Below, piece after piece: positions 25,313-37,800 of a stretch of 64,000 nt of DNA. The DNA comes from Rubrivivax sp. (GTDB taxonomy: Bacteria; Pseudomonadota; Gammaproteobacteria; Burkholderiales; Burkholderiaceae_C): contig JAURZM010000010.1 of assembly GCA_030653385.1 (NCBI GenBank), forward strand, positions 1 to 64,000, written 5' to 3'. The notes beneath the pieces are model-generated. The model had not been told where the DNA came from. It saw only the letters and a list, made by a program, of their open reading frames with translations, and ran no database searches. A program made the position numbers and the translations under genes. Position 1 is the first letter of the stretch. Every line of letters begins with the position of its first letter.

Positions 25313-26596
25313 TCAGACAGCGGCCGTTTCCTGGTCCAGATCGAAGGCCTTGTGCAGCGCACGCACGGCCAGTTCCATGTACTTCTCGTCGATCACCACG
25401 CTGGTCTTGATCTCGCTGGTGGTGATCATCTGGATGTTGATGCCCTCGTCGCTGAGGGTGCGGAACATCTTGCTGGCCACCCCTACGTGGCTGCGCATGC
25501 CGATGCCCACGATGCTGACCTTGCAGATCTTGGCGTCGCCCAGCACCTCGGCCGCGCCAGTGGCCGGCAGCACCTTCGTCTTCAACACCTCAAGCGTGCG
25601 CGCGTAGTCGTTGCGGTGCACCGTGAAGCTGAAGTCGGTGCGGCCGCTGTGCGACACGTTCTGGATGATGACGTCGATGTCGATGTTGGCGTCGGCCACC
25701 GGCCCGATGATCTGGAAGGCAATGCCCGGTTTGTCGGGCACGCCGATGACGCTGATCTTGGCTTCGTCGCGGTTGAACGCGATGCCGGCAACAACGGCTT
25801 GTTCCATTTTTTCGTCTTCCTCAAAGGTGATCAGGGTGCCGGACGAGGCTTCTTCCTCGATCGGGATGTCCCAGGGCGTGAAGCTGCTCAGCACACGCAG
25901 CGGCACGCGGTACTTGCCGGCAAATTCCACCGAACGGATCTGCAGCACCTTGCTGCCCAGGCTGGCCATTTCCAGCATCTCTTCGAAGCTGATGGTGGAC
26001 AGCCGACGTGCCTCGGGCACGATGCGCGGGTCTGTTGTGTAGACCCCGTCGACGTCGGTGTAGATCAGGCATTCGTCGGCCTTCATCGCCGCGGCCACGG
26101 CCACCGCCGAGGTGTCGCTGCCGCCGCGGCCGAGCGTGGTGACGTTGCCTTCGGGGTCGATGCCCTGGAAGCCGGTGACGATGACCACCTTGCCGGCGGC
26201 CAGGTCGGCCCGCACACGGGTGTCGTCGATGGCCGAGATGCGTGCCTTCGTGAAGGCCGAGTCGGTCCTGATCGGCACCTGCCAGCCGCCGTAGCTGACG
26301 GCCGCCACACCCTGCGCCTGCAACGCCAGCGCCAGCAAGCCGACGCTGACCTGTTCGCCGGTGGCGGCCAGTGCATCCAGTTCACGCAGCGCGGCCGGCG
26401 TGCTGGCCAACTGGGGGTCCGGCATCAGGTCTTTGGCCAGGCCCAGCAGGCGGTTGGTTTCGCCGCTCATCGCCGAGGGCACGACCACCAACTGGTGGCC
26501 AGCACGCACCCATTTGGCGACACGTTGGGCGACGCTGCGGATGCGCTCGGTCGACCCCATCGAGGTGCCGCCGTATTTGTGAACGATCAATGCCAT
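25313..26596 (-). CDS. lysC: Aspartate kinase
   Basis: 427 residues from ATG 26596 ([14 protein letters not shown]); the frame stays open through tilS, but that part is a shadow. Catalyses aspartate to aspartyl-phosphate, the first step towards lysine, threonine and methionine. The kinase domain has [16 protein letters not shown] and [12 protein letters not shown]. Two ACT domains follow (about 265-427), including [19 protein letters not shown] and [18 protein letters not shown], which normally give allosteric control by lysine/threonine. It ends 47 bases from the tRNA-Ser gene. Confidence 0.95.
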   Translation of the reverse strand: MALIVHKYGGTSMGSTERIRSVAQRVAKWVRAGHQLVVVPSAMSGETNRLLGLAKDLMPDPQLASTPAALRELDALAATGEQVSVGLLALALQAQGVAAVSYGGWQVPIRTDSAFTKARISAIDDTRVRADLAAGKVVIVTGFQGIDPEGNVTTLGRGGSDTSAVAVAAAMKADECLIYTDVDGVYTTDPRIVPEARRLSTISFEEMLEMASLGSKVLQIRSVEFAGKYRVPLRVLSSFTPWDIPIEEEASSGTLITFEEDEKMEQAVVAGIAFNRDEAKISVIGVPDKPGIAFQIIGPVADANIDIDVIIQNVSHSGRTDFSFTVHRNDYARTLEVLKTKVLPATGAAEVLGDAKICKVSIVGIGMRSHVGVASKMFRTLSDEGINIQMITTSEIKTSVVIDEKYMELAVRALHKAFDLDQETAAV

Positions 26597-26664
26597 GGGC
26601 CAACGCCGTTGTTCTGGGGTTCGGGTGCACGGCCCGCCTTGGCCGCGTGCACAAACGGCAAATT

Positions 26665-27975
26665 CTATCTGGCGCGCTGACGCCGCCCTGTCGGCACTGG
26701 CGCGTCCGGCACCCAGTCCACACGCAGCTGCGGGCTGCCCGGCGGGGCCTGGAAGGCTGCTTCGGGGCCCAGGCCCGGCACCAGCATCAGCCTGTCGTCG
26801 TGGGTGGTCAACAGCGGGCCGTGTCGCTGCCACGCCGGCACGCCACTGGCCTGGAACTGTTTCTTCAGGCTGCGGGCCGGCGCACCCGGGCGCAGGCTGA
26901 AAAGTTCGCCGCCGTGACGGGCCCGCGCCACCAGTTGTCGCAAGTCGTCGGCGCGAATGCCGAGGCTGCGTGAAGGCTGGACCTGCCAGTGGCCACGCCA
27001 CTCGAGAACCGGCACCCGGCCCGGGCGGCTGAGATCGAGATGCAGCGGCGACCCCGCGGGTGCGTCCACTTCTGCCCCCAGTCGAAGCAACACACCCCGG
27101 TACAGACGCAGCTTGCCGCCCGGCACCGGCCAGCTGCCTTGTGTGGCCCCAGGCAGTTGATGCAGCAGCCGATCCAGCAAGGACTGCGGCGGTGGTGAGC
27201 CACCGGTGGCGGTCAGCCAGGCCCGCAAGGCATTGAGCCGCCTGGCCGATGGCAATTGCAGCCACGCTGGGCACAGCAGGCCTTCGCCCTGCTGCAGCAC
27301 GCTCAGGTCGGCTTCTGCCGCTTCCTGGGCCAATGCCAGCGCGTCCTGTGCGTGACGCGCCGCGGCGGCCAAGGTGGTGTCGGCGTCAGGAAATCCCGTC
27401 AGGAGTGTGGGCCACACCTGCTGGCGCAGGCGGCTGCGCAGAAAGGTCGGGTCGTTGTTGCTGGGATCATCGACGAAGCGCAAGCGGTGCCGCCGCACAT
27501 AGGCCTCGATGGCCTGCACACCCATGTTCAGCCAGGGGCGCGCCCACTGGATGCCCTGGCGCAGGCGCTGCGCCGGCATTGCCGCCTGGCCCGCCACACC
27601 CGCTCCGCGCAAGGCTTGCAGCAGATAGGTCTCGGCCTGGTCACGTTGGTGATGGGCCAGCAGCACCAGGCTGCACTCATGGGCCTGGGCCATCTCGGTC
27701 AGGGCGCGGTAGCGGCCCTCGCGGGCCCAGGCTTCGATGCTGTTGCCCTTGCCAGGCGCGCCCTGCAGGCGGCGGCTGTCGAAGCTGGCACCCCAGCGGC
27801 GGCTTTGCCGCTGCACCTGTTGCTGCCATTCGTCGGCTTGTGGCATCAGGCCGTGGTGCACATGCAAGGCCAGCACCTGCAGCCCCAGGGGCCGGGCCTG
27901 TTGCAGCGTGCAGTGCAAGAGTGCTGTCGAGTCGCGACCGCCACTCACAGCCACGGCCACCCGCAGCTGCTGCAT
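26665..27975 (-). CDS. tilS: tRNA(Ile)-lysidine synthase
   Basis: 436 residues from ATG 27975 (MQQLRVAVAVSGGRDS). The PP-loop SGGRDSTALLH near residue 11 marks the ATP-pyrophosphatase domain that modifies C34 of tRNA-Ile(CAU) to lysidine. The N-terminal HHQRDQAET motif and the C-terminal TilS domain (LRQLVARARHGGELFSLRPG, then SLKKQFQASGVPAWQR) are both present. It lies two bases after accA on the same strand, with lysC 68 bases downstream. Confidence 0.94.
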   Translation of the reverse strand: MQQLRVAVAVSGGRDSTALLHCTLQQARPLGLQVLALHVHHGLMPQADEWQQQVQRQSRRWGASFDSRRLQGAPGKGNSIEAWAREGRYRALTEMAQAHECSLVLLAHHQRDQAETYLLQALRGAGVAGQAAMPAQRLRQGIQWARPWLNMGVQAIEAYVRRHRLRFVDDPSNNDPTFLRSRLRQQVWPTLLTGFPDADTTLAAAARHAQDALALAQEAAEADLSVLQQGEGLLCPAWLQLPSARRLNALRAWLTATGGSPPPQSLLDRLLHQLPGATQGSWPVPGGKLRLYRGVLLRLGAEVDAPAGSPLHLDLSRPGRVPVLEWRGHWQVQPSRSLGIRADDLRQLVARARHGGELFSLRPGAPARSLKKQFQASGVPAWQRHGPLLTTHDDRLMLVPGLGPEAAFQAPPGSPQLRVDWVPDAPVPTGRRQRAR

Positions 27976-27977
27976 GC

Positions 27978-28949
27978 TCAGCGTTCCTTGGTGTCGGTGA
28001 AGCGGCCGTAGGCGCGCAGTCGCTCGTAGCGCTTCTGCAGCAGGTCCTTCGGCTTGAGGTCGACGTTTTGGCGCAGCGCTTCGGCCAGCCCGCGCTTGAG
28101 CTGCGCCGCCATCCACGGCACGTCGCGGTGGGCGCCGCCCACCGGTTCGCTGACGATCTTGTCGACCACGCCCAGGGCCTTCAGGCGGTGCGCGGTGATG
28201 CCCAGGGCCTCGGCCGCTTCGCTGGCGCGTTCGGCGGTTTTCCACAGGATGGACGCGCAGCCCTCGGGCGAGATCACCGAGTACACGCTGTACTGCAGCA
28301 TCAGCACCTGGTCTGCCACGCTGATGGCCAGCGCGCCGCCCGAGCCACCTTCACCGATGATGGTGCTGACGATGGGCACCTCGAGCTGCGCCATCTCGTA
28401 GATGTTGCGGCCGATGGCTTCGGACTGGCCCCGCTCTTCGGCACCGATGCCGGGGTAGGCGCCCGGTGTGTCGACGAAGGTGAAGACCGGCAGGCCGAAC
28501 TTCTCGGCCACTTTCATCAGGCGCAGGGCCTTGCGGTAACCCTCGGGCCGGCTCATGCCGAAGTTGCGCAGCGTGCGCTCTTTCGTGTCGCGACCCTTCT
28601 GGTGGCCCAGCACCATGCAGGGCTGGCCGTTGAACCGTGCCAGGCCGCCGACGATGGACAGGTCGTCGGCATAGTGCCGGTCACCGTGCAGTTCCTGGAA
28701 CTCGGTGAAGATCTCGTGCACGTAGTCCAGCGTGTAGGGGCGCTGCGGGTGCCGTGCGATCTGCGTCACCTGCCAGGGTGTGAGATTGGCGTAGATGTCG
28801 CGTGTGAGCTGCTGGCTCTTGGCGCTGAGGCGTTCGATCTCGTCGCTGATGTCGACGGCCGATTCGTTCTGCACGTAGCGCAGTTCGTCGATCTTGGATT
28901 CCAGCTCCGCGATCGGCGATTCAAATTCCAGGAAGTGTCGTTTGGACAA
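27978..28949 (-). CDS. accA: Acetyl-CoA carboxylase carboxyltransferase subunit alpha
   Basis: 323 residues when started at TTG 28949 ([16 protein letters not shown], the usual N-terminus of the family); extended frames begin in the upstream gene. AccA with AccD transfers carboxyl from biotin to acetyl-CoA in fatty-acid synthesis. Signatures include [41 protein letters not shown] and [13 protein letters not shown]. The TTG lies a single base past the stop of the glycosylase gene, so translation must be coupled. The rare start may tune expression. Confidence 0.94.
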   Translation of the reverse strand: MSKRHFLEFESPIAELESKIDELRYVQNESAVDISDEIERLSAKSQQLTRDIYANLTPWQVTQIARHPQRPYTLDYVHEIFTEFQELHGDRHYADDLSIVGGLARFNGQPCMVLGHQKGRDTKERTLRNFGMSRPEGYRKALRLMKVAEKFGLPVFTFVDTPGAYPGIGAEERGQSEAIGRNIYEMAQLEVPIVSTIIGEGGSGGALAISVADQVLMLQYSVYSVISPEGCASILWKTAERASEAAEALGITAHRLKALGVVDKIVSEPVGGAHRDVPWMAAQLKRGLAEALRQNVDLKPKDLLQKRYERLRAYGRFTDTKER

Positions 28950-28950
28950 T

Positions 28951-29667
28951 TCAGTACTCCACCGGCAGCGGGTCGAGGCTGCGCCAAATATACCAAGTGG
29001 CCACCGAGCGGAAAGGCGCCCAGGCCTCGCCCACCTCGCGCGCTTCGGCACGCGACACCGGTTCGCCACTGAAATAGTTCAGGCTGATGCCCTTGATCAG
29101 GCCCAGGTCGTCCAGCGGCATCACGTTGGGCCGCATCAGGTGAAAGATGAGGAACATCTCAGCCGTCCAGCGGCCGATGCCGCGGATCGACACCAACTCG
29201 GTGATGATGGCTTCGTCGTCCATCTGCTGCCACCGCTTGACCTGCGCACTGCCGTCGCTGAAGTGGCGCGCCAGGTCCAGCAGGTACTCGGTCTTGCGTG
29301 CCGACAGGCCGGCTTCGCGCATCTGCGGCACCGGCAGCGACTGCACATTGCCGGGTTTCAGGCGGCTGGGCGCACCGCCCACGGCCAGCGCAAAGCGGTC
29401 CCACACCGCTTGCGCGGCCTTCACCGAAATCTGCTGCCCGACGATGGAACGTGCCAACGTGGTGAAAGCGTCGCCGCGGCTCTTCAGGCGGGCTTCGCCG
29501 AAGCGCGGGATCAGCTTTTTCAGCACGCGGTCACGTTTGGCCAGGTGGCGGCAGGCTTCGTCCCAGTAAGCCGGCGTGAAGTCCGGGTCTGTCGCGGCCA
29601 CGGCCGCGGCGGGCGAAACGTCCAGCACAGCAGGTGACGGCGGCAGCGCCGCGGCGGACTTGGGCAT
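28951..29667 (-). CDS. DNA-3-methyladenine glycosylase II (AlkA family)
   Basis: 238 residues from ATG 29667. A helix-hairpin-helix glycosylase that removes alkylated purines. The HhH motif [17 protein letters not shown] is followed by the catalytic-Asp region [12 protein letters not shown]. The N-terminal part has [22 protein letters not shown], typical of the family. The first 30 residues are an Ala/Pro-rich extension. It lies five bases after cysS and one base before accA, in a tight minus-strand operon. Confidence 0.92.
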   Translation of the reverse strand: MPKSAAALPPSPAVLDVSPAAAVAATDPDFTPAYWDEACRHLAKRDRVLKKLIPRFGEARLKSRGDAFTTLARSIVGQQISVKAAQAVWDRFALAVGGAPSRLKPGNVQSLPVPQMREAGLSARKTEYLLDLARHFSDGSAQVKRWQQMDDEAIITELVSIRGIGRWTAEMFLIFHLMRPNVMPLDDLGLIKGISLNYFSGEPVSRAEAREVGEAWAPFRSVATWYIWRSLDPLPVEY

Positions 29668-29672
29668 GGGTT

Positions 29673-31049
29673 TCAGGCGCGGACCCAGGTGGTGCCCTGC
29701 GGCCGGTCCTTGAGTTCGATGCCCAGTGCGGCCAGTTCGGCGCGGATGCCATCGGCGGCAGCGAAGTTGCGCGCCTGCTTGGCGGCCGTGCGCGCGTCGA
29801 TGCGCGACTGCACGAAGTTTTCGTCGACCGAGCTGCCGCCTTGCAGATAGGCCTTGGGTTGTGCCTGCAGCAAACCAAGCGTGCCCGCCAGTGCTTTCAA
29901 CAGGGCAGCATCGGCCGTCTGACCGCGGTTGACGTCGCCCACCAGATCGAACAGCACAGCCAGCGCGCCTGGGGTGTTGAAGTCGTCGTCCATCGCGGCC
30001 TTGAAGGCGGCGGCACGCGGCTCTGCCCAGTCGATGGCCGCCAGGTCGGGCACCGGGCCGGCGGCATCCAGCGCCGTGTACAGGCGCTTCAGCGCACTGC
30101 GTGCTTCTTCGAGCAGCGTGTCGCTGAAGTTGAAAGGGCTGCGGTAATGCGTGCGCAGCATGAACAGCCGCACCGATTCGCCATCGAACTTCTTCAACAC
30201 GTCGGCGATGGTGAAGAAGTTGCCCAGCGACTTGGACATCTTCGTGTCGTCGATGTTCAGGAAGCCGTTGTGCATCCAGGTGCGCACGAACTCGCCGCCA
30301 CAGGCACCAACGCTCTGCGCGATTTCGTTTTCGTGGTGCGGGAACTGCAGGTCCATGCCACCGCCATGGATGTCGATGGGCAGGCCCAGCACACTTTCGC
30401 TCATGGCCGAGCATTCGATGTGCCAGCCCGGCCGGCCCGGGCCGTAGGCGCTGGGCCACTGGGCGTCTTCGGGTTCGTCGGGCTTGGCGGCCTTCCACAG
30501 CACGAAGTCCAGCGGGTCCTGCTTGTCGCCGAGCACCGCGACACGTTCACCGGCACGCAGTTCGTCCAGGCTCTTGCCCGACAGCTTGCCGTAGCCCTCG
30601 AAGCGGCGCACCGCGAAGTTGACATCGCCGCCTTCGGCCTGGTAGGCCAGGCCCTTGCCCTGCAACTTGCCGATGATGCCCAGCATCTGCGGCACGAAGT
30701 CGGTGGCACGGGGTTCGTGCGTGGGCACTGCCGCGCCCAGGGCCGCAAAGTCCTGGTGCATGGTGGCAATCATCTCGTCGGTGAGCTGACGGATCGTGAT
30801 GCCGCGCTCCACCGCCCGGCGGATGATCTTGTCTTCGATGTCGGTGATGTTGCGCACGTAGGTCACGCGGTAACCGCAGGCCAGCAACCAGCGGTAGACC
30901 GTGTCGAAGGCCAGGATCATGCGCGCATGGCCCAGGTGGCAGAGGTCGTAGACGGTGATGCCGCAGACGTACATGCGCACGTGCCCGGGCTCGATGGGCA
31001 CAAAGGGTTCCTGGCGGCGCGTGAGCGTGTTGTGGATTCGGAGCGTCAT
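29673..31049 (-). CDS. cysS: Cysteinyl-tRNA synthetase
   Basis: 458 residues. Class I synthetase charging tRNA-Cys. The HIGH-type motif is HLGH at 38-41; the zinc ligand Cys29 lies in [10 protein letters not shown] and another in [18 protein letters not shown] is present near residue 270. The C-terminal DALR-like helical domain includes [14 protein letters not shown]. It heads the minus-strand run cysS-glycosylase-accA-tilS-lysC and is divergent from the TPR gene. Confidence 0.96.
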   Translation of the reverse strand: MTLRIHNTLTRRQEPFVPIEPGHVRMYVCGITVYDLCHLGHARMILAFDTVYRWLLACGYRVTYVRNITDIEDKIIRRAVERGITIRQLTDEMIATMHQDFAALGAAVPTHEPRATDFVPQMLGIIGKLQGKGLAYQAEGGDVNFAVRRFEGYGKLSGKSLDELRAGERVAVLGDKQDPLDFVLWKAAKPDEPEDAQWPSAYGPGRPGWHIECSAMSESVLGLPIDIHGGGMDLQFPHHENEIAQSVGACGGEFVRTWMHNGFLNIDDTKMSKSLGNFFTIADVLKKFDGESVRLFMLRTHYRSPFNFSDTLLEEARSALKRLYTALDAAGPVPDLAAIDWAEPRAAAFKAAMDDDFNTPGALAVLFDLVGDVNRGQTADAALLKALAGTLGLLQAQPKAYLQGGSSVDENFVQSRIDARTAAKQARNFAAADGIRAELAALGIELKDRPQGTTWVRA

Positions 31050-31177
31050 GGCTGGGGCTTGGGTGGCGGCGCCGCGCCGGCTGTCAACGCCAACCGGTGT
31101 GCGCCCTGCGGGGCGTGGCGGCGTCGATAGAATCGGCTTTCAGTATAGCGGCGGCTCCGCGGGCAAGTTCGCCTGAC

Positions 31178-31753
31178 ATGCCCGTGCTTGTACCCCCTCT
31201 CATGCCACCTGTGACCCGTTTGCCGCCCCGTCTGCCGCGTGCCCTGTTGGCTGCCCTGTTGTTCGTCAGCAGCGCCGCTTGGTCGGATGTGGTGAGCGAC
31301 GTGCACACGCTGATGGGCCGAAACAATCTGGCGGGTGCGCTGCAGGTGGCCCAGGCCGCCGAAGCGGCCAACCCACGCGACGCCCAGGCCCGATTCCTGA
31401 TCGCCGTGGTGCTGATGGAGATGCAGCGCAACGACGAGGCCCTGGCCGCCTTCACGCGCCTGAGCCAGGAATACCCCGAGCTGCCCGAGCCCTTCAACAA
31501 CCTGGCTCTTCTGCACGTGCGCGCGGGCCGACTTGAACTGGCCAGGCAGGCCCTGGAAAGTGCACTGCGCAACGATGCGACTCATCGTGCCTCACGCGCC
31601 AACCTGGGTGAGGTGTACCTGATGCTGGCGGTGCAGACCTGGGAACAGGCAGCCGCCCAAGGCCCGCTGGACCAGCGCCTGGTGCGCAAGCTGGAAGCCG
31701 CCCGCGCACTGCTCAAGGCGGTGGACACTGCACCCGGGTCACCGGCCCGCTAG
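31178..31753 (+). CDS. Exported TPR-repeat protein
   Basis: 191 residues from ATG 31178 (ATG 31202 is an alternative eight codons on). A signal peptide (RALLAALLFVSSAAWS) is followed by about three tetratricopeptide units, for example GALQVAQAAEAANPRDAQARF, DEALAAFTRLSQEYPELPEP and ARQALESALRNDATHRASRANLGEVY. TPRs scaffold protein complexes. It is 67 bases upstream of the periplasmic cyclophilin gene, so a shared envelope role is plausible. Confidence 0.85.
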   Translation: MPVLVPPLMPPVTRLPPRLPRALLAALLFVSSAAWSDVVSDVHTLMGRNNLAGALQVAQAAEAANPRDAQARFLIAVVLMEMQRNDEALAAFTRLSQEYPELPEPFNNLALLHVRAGRLELARQALESALRNDATHRASRANLGEVYLMLAVQTWEQAAAQGPLDQRLVRKLEAARALLKAVDTAPGSPAR

Positions 31754-31820
31754 ACTCGCCACCCGCGGCATCGACCGCAGCCGCCGTCTGCATTTCCCCG
31801 CCCCCGTTGGAGGACCGCAC

Positions 31821-32393
31821 TTGAAGACCTTTGCCCGACTTTGCATCGCGCCCGCGCTGGCAGTGGCCCTGCTGTTGCTTTCCTTGCCTGCCTTGGCGCA
31901 AAAGGTGCGCCTGGCCACCAGCGCCGGCGACATCGTGGTGCAGCTGGAGGCCGACAAGGCCCCCAAGACCGTGGCCAACTTCGTGCAGTACGTGAAGGCC
32001 GGCCATTACAACGGCACGGTGTTCCACCGGGTCATCGAAACCTTCATGATCCAGGGTGGCGGCTACAAGGCCGACATGAGCGAGAAGCCCACCCGGGCTC
32101 CCATCGCCCTGGAAAGCCGCACCGGCCTGAGCAATGTGCGCGGCACCTTGGCCATGGCACGCACCGGCAACCCCGACTCGGCGACATCGCAATTTTTCAT
32201 CAACGTGGTCGACAACGTCTTCCTGGACCAGCCCAATGCGCGCGACGGCAATGGCTACGCCGTGTTCGGCAAGGTCGTCGAGGGCATGGACGTCGTCGAC
32301 AAGATCAAGGCCATGCCCACCACGTCGTCGGGCATGCACCAGAACCTGCCGGTCACAGCCGTGACCATTCGCAAAGCCACCGTGGAGAACTGA
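31821..32393 (+). CDS. ppiA: Periplasmic peptidyl-prolyl isomerase (cyclophilin A type)
   Basis: 190 residues from TTG 31821, preceded by a GGAGG Shine-Dalgarno. A signal peptide (about 1-24, ending LPALAQ) directs it to the periplasm; the rest is a cyclophilin domain with [34 protein letters not shown] and [16 protein letters not shown]. It speeds cis-trans isomerisation of proline bonds in exported proteins. It is immediately followed by the cytoplasmic paralogue. Confidence 0.92.
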   Translation: MKTFARLCIAPALAVALLLLSLPALAQKVRLATSAGDIVVQLEADKAPKTVANFVQYVKAGHYNGTVFHRVIETFMIQGGGYKADMSEKPTRAPIALESRTGLSNVRGTLAMARTGNPDSATSQFFINVVDNVFLDQPNARDGNGYAVFGKVVEGMDVVDKIKAMPTTSSGMHQNLPVTAVTIRKATVEN

Positions 32394-32394
32394 T

Positions 32395-32898
32395 ATGAGC
32401 AAGACCGTGCAAATGGAAACCAGCGCCGGCACCCTGAAGATCGAGCTGGACGAAGCCAAGGCACCGCTGTCCACCGCCAACTTCCTGGCCTACGTGAACA
32501 GCGGCCACTACGACGGCACCGTCTTCCACCGCGTCATCAAGGGCTTCATGCTGCAGGGCGGCGGCTTCGAGGCCGGCATGAAGCAAAAGAACACGCTGGC
32601 GCCCATCAAGAACGAAGCCAACAACGGGCTGAAGAACAAGCGTTACACCTTGTCGATGGCACGCACCAATGACCCGCACTCGGCCACGTCGCAGTTTTTT
32701 GTCAACGTCGCCGACAATGCCTTTCTCGACTTCAAGGCCGAAAACGCCTCGGGCTGGGGTTATGCCGTGTTCGCCCGTGTTGTCGAAGGCACCGAAGTGG
32801 TGGACCAGATCGAAAAGGTCAGCACCGGCCGCAAGGGCTTCCATGACGACGTGCCGCTGGAAGACGTGCTGATCATCAAGGCCGTCGAAATCAGCTGA
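32395..32898 (+). CDS. ppiB: Cytoplasmic peptidyl-prolyl isomerase (cyclophilin B type)
   Basis: 167 residues with no signal peptide, starting at ATG 32395 one base after the ppiA stop. The cyclophilin core is complete: [57 protein letters not shown]. The pair with ppiA looks like a tandem duplication in which only one copy is exported. Confidence 0.94.
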   Translation: MSKTVQMETSAGTLKIELDEAKAPLSTANFLAYVNSGHYDGTVFHRVIKGFMLQGGGFEAGMKQKNTLAPIKNEANNGLKNKRYTLSMARTNDPHSATSQFFVNVADNAFLDFKAENASGWGYAVFARVVEGTEVVDQIEKVSTGRKGFHDDVPLEDVLIIKAVEIS

Positions 32899-32910
32899 TG
32901 TGCTGCGCCC

Positions 32911-33708
32911 ATGCCTGAAGCCGGGGGAACCGGGCAAGACGGCCAGCTGCCGGCGTGTTACGAGCTGACGGCGGCGCCCGCCTGGCGCAAGGTCGACTTC
33001 ATCTCCGACCTGCACTTGTGCGAACAGCTGCCGCGCACCTTCGATGCCTTCGTGGCGCACCTGCTGCACACACCGGCCGACCTGGTGGTGATCCTGGGTG
33101 ACCTGTTCGAGGTCTGGGTCGGTGACGACATGGGCAACCATGGCTTCGAACGCCGATGCATCGAAGCCATGGCGCAGGCCGCCAGCCATCGGCAACTGGC
33201 ATTCATGGTGGGCAACCGCGACTTCCTGGCCGGCGCCGACCTGTTGCGCCAAACTGGCGCCATGGGTCTGCCCGACCCGACCGTGCTGGTCGCCTGGGGC
33301 CAGCGTGTCCTGCTCAGCCACGGGGATGCCTTGTGCCTGGCCGACCTGCCCTACCAGGCCTTCAGGCGCGAGGTGCGTTCACCAGCCTGGCAGGCTGCGT
33401 TTCTGGCCAAGCCGCTGAAAGAACGCCTGAAGATCGCCGCCGACATCCGGCAGATGAGCCAGTCCAGGCGCCAGTTCGACGGTGCCGCCGATGCCGACAT
33501 CGACACCGCGGCGGCTGTTCGCTGGATGCACGCCCTGGGCGCACGCGAGATGGTGCACGGCCACACCCATCGCCCCGGCAGCGAGTTGCTGGCGCCCGGC
33601 TACAAACGCCACGTGCTGAGCGACTGGGACCTTGACCACGGCAGCCGGGCCGAGGTGTTGCGGCTCACCCGCGACGGTTTCGAACGCCTGCCCCCGGCAG
33701 CGCGCTGA
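32911..33708 (+). CDS. lpxH: UDP-2,3-diacylglucosamine diphosphatase
   Basis: 265 residues. A calcineurin-like phosphoesterase that cleaves UDP-diacylglucosamine to lipid X in lipid A synthesis at the inner membrane. All metal-binding blocks are visible in order: FISDLHL, GDLFEVWVGDD, GNRDF, SHGDAL and HGHTHRPG. The N-terminal 20 residues are an atypical extension; no ATG gives a shorter product in frame before the first block. It follows ppiB after 12 bases. Confidence 0.95.
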   Translation: MPEAGGTGQDGQLPACYELTAAPAWRKVDFISDLHLCEQLPRTFDAFVAHLLHTPADLVVILGDLFEVWVGDDMGNHGFERRCIEAMAQAASHRQLAFMVGNRDFLAGADLLRQTGAMGLPDPTVLVAWGQRVLLSHGDALCLADLPYQAFRREVRSPAWQAAFLAKPLKERLKIAADIRQMSQSRRQFDGAADADIDTAAAVRWMHALGAREMVHGHTHRPGSELLAPGYKRHVLSDWDLDHGSRAEVLRLTRDGFERLPPAAR

Positions 33709-33712
33709 GCCC

Positions 33713-34504
33713 ATGGTTGGCAGTTGGTGGCAAGCGCTTCAGGCCCGGCGCGAGGCGGCTGCGGTGCAGCGCCGTGCCGTGCCCGATGACCTGTGGAAAC
33801 GCACGCTGGTGCGCTACCCCTTCCTGCAGCGCCGCGACCCGGCCGACGGCGCCGAACTGCGGCGCCTGACCAGCCTGTTCCTGGACCGCAAGGAATTCAC
33901 CTGCACCGGCGGCCTGAAACTCACCGACGCCATGGCGGTGTCGATTGCCGCCCAGGCGGCCTTGCCGGTGCTGCGCCTGGGCCTGGACGTCTACGAAGGT
34001 TTTGTCGGCATCACCGTGCACCCCGACGTGGTGGTCGCCCAGCGATCGCAGGAAGACGTCGACGGCGTGGTGCACGAGTTCGAAGCAGAGTTGCTGGGCG
34101 AGGTCATCCCCGGCGGGCCGGTGATGCTGTCGTGGCCGCATGTTCGACGCGCCGGCCACAGCGCGGCGGCCAGCCTGAACGTCGTCATCCACGAATTCGT
34201 GCATGTGCTGGAACGAGCCGCCGGCGGCCTGCCGCCGCTGCCCCCGGGTCTGACAGCGCAGGAGTTCGACTCCACGCTGGCGCAGGAGTTTGCGCACTTC
34301 GTGCAGCGTGTCGAAGCCGACGAAACCACCGTGCTCGACCCCTACGGCGCCAGCGCACAGGACGAGTTTTTTGCGGTGGCCAGCGAAGCCTTTTTCGTCA
34401 ACGCGGCGCAGATGCAAAAAGAGCATCCCGTGTTGTACGGGATGCTCTGTCGGCTGTTCCTGCAAGACCCGGCGGCTGACCAGCCGCCTGCCCGCCGAAC
34501 CTGA
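33713..34504 (+). CDS. mtfA: Zinc-dependent peptidase MtfA (M90 family)
   Basis: 263 residues from ATG 33713. MtfA binds the repressor Mlc and acts as an aminopeptidase. The zinc motif HEFVH is at 160-164, in NVVIHEFVHVLE; a further conserved Glu lies in FFAVASEAFF. N-terminal LVRYPFLQRRDPADGAELRRL is typical. It starts four bases after lpxH. Its 3' part holds a perfect hairpin with a T-run on the opposite strand (34416-34448) that probably serves as the terminator for the convergent clpA. Confidence 0.93.
   Translation: MVGSWWQALQARREAAAVQRRAVPDDLWKRTLVRYPFLQRRDPADGAELRRLTSLFLDRKEFTCTGGLKLTDAMAVSIAAQAALPVLRLGLDVYEGFVGITVHPDVVVAQRSQEDVDGVVHEFEAELLGEVIPGGPVMLSWPHVRRAGHSAAASLNVVIHEFVHVLERAAGGLPPLPPGLTAQEFDSTLAQEFAHFVQRVEADETTVLDPYGASAQDEFFAVASEAFFVNAAQMQKEHPVLYGMLCRLFLQDPAADQPPARRT
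34416..34448 (-). terminator. Intrinsic terminator of clpS-clpA, inside mtfA
   Basis: On the minus strand a perfect 12-bp stem (AGAGCATCCCGT with ACGGGATGCTCT, loop ACAAC) is followed by a run of T complementary to AAAAA at 34416-34420. It begins about 60 bases beyond the clpA stop, the expected place for its terminator, yet lies wholly inside the coding sequence of convergent mtfA, over residues around QKEHPVLYGMLC. Confidence 0.85.
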
Positions 34505-34507
34505 CGC

Positions 34508-36807
<2,300 letters not shown>

Positions 36808-36811
<4 letters not shown>

Positions 36812-37158
36812 GCGGCCTCCATAATGCATTGGAGCGGGTGCCCTTCACGGCGTGCAGCCGTGAGCACCAGCTCGACCTTCGTTGCGGCAACGTCCTTTGG
36901 GTAGACACCACAGACGCCGCGCCCTTCGTGGTGTATCTGCAGCATGATGTGCGTGGCCGTGTCCGCATCACGCTGGAAAAACCGCTGCAACACCATGACG
37001 ACAAACTCCATCGGGGTGTAGTCGTCATTCAACATCACCACCTGGTACAGCGCCGGTGGCTTCGTGCGCGCGGCCTTTCGCTCGGCCACCACCACACCGC
37101 CGGGTTCGCGGACGGGCCGCGGCGGCGGTGGGGGCGACGGAGGGGTTTCGTCGGGCAT
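36808..37158 (-). CDS. clpS: ATP-dependent Clp protease adaptor ClpS
   Basis: 116 residues from ATG 37158; the frame is open upstream but lacks family character. ClpS binds N-degron substrates and delivers them to ClpA. Diagnostic segments are [17 protein letters not shown] (N-end residue pocket) and [17 protein letters not shown]. The N-terminal tail is Pro-rich. The stop overlaps the clpA start (ATGA, 36808-36811), so the two are made together. Confidence 0.96.
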
Positions 37159-37341
37159 GGGCCATTCTATCGAGTTGCACCTTTGCTGCACGCGGTGCAC
37201 ACATGCCCGTCGCTGCCCCTGCATATTGGTCCCGACGCGTGGTGTTCAAGCGCCGAGCAAGGGTCAATTTCTCCTCTTCTTCCGTCCACGTTCGGCAACG
37301 ACAGCGTCGAAGGCTTGCTCAGGCCAACCCCTGACGCAGCC

Positions 37342-37371
37342 TTGACACGGCGACAAAGCCAAGCGGACAAT
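37342..37371 (+). promoter_or_regulatory. Candidate sigma-70 promoter of the cold-shock gene
   Basis: A perfect -35 TTGACA at 37342-37347 is followed after 18 bases by GACAAT (37366-37371), a 4/6 match to the -10 consensus. Transcription would start near 37378, leaving only about 20 bases before the ATG. The rest of the 240-base region between the divergent clpS and the cold-shock gene shows no other clear signal. Confidence 0.5.
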
Positions 37372-37400
37372 TTCACGGTAGTCGACGAAAAGAGAGCGCC

Positions 37401-37652
37401 ATGGCGACCGGTACAGTGAAGTGGTTCAACGATGCCAAGGGATTTGGTTTCATTGAACCGGCAGGCGGCGGTGCCGATGTCTTTGCCCATTTTTCTGCGG
37501 TGCAGATGGACGGCTTTCGCACCTTGAAGCAAGGCAGCCCGGTCAGCTACGAGCTGGTGCAGGGGCCCAAAGGCGACCTGGCCCAGAACATCCGCATGCT
37601 CGACCAGGACGGCAACCCCGTCGAATCGAAGCCGGCAGAAGCCTCTCAGTGA
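37401..37652 (+). CDS. Cold-shock domain protein (CspA family)
   Basis: 83 residues. A single OB-fold cold-shock domain with RNP1 KGFGFI at about 14-19 and RNP2 DVFAHFSA; it binds single-stranded RNA/DNA and melts RNA structure. The last 15 residues (DGNPVESKPAEASQ) are an extra tail over the usual 67-70 residues. GAGAG precedes the ATG. Confidence 0.94.
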   Translation: MATGTVKWFNDAKGFGFIEPAGGGADVFAHFSAVQMDGFRTLKQGSPVSYELVQGPKGDLAQNIRMLDQDGNPVESKPAEASQ

Positions 37653-37800
37653 GCGGCGCCCATGGCGGGGTCAGCCCGCTGGGCCTGCTGTCCTGAAGGA
37701 TCGGCTTGTTCACTGCCGTTGTTGGACAGCGCACCGACTGGCAGCGATTCGTGGCGCACGATGAGCCGCAGCGCAAACGGCGCCGCACATCGGAGCGAAC

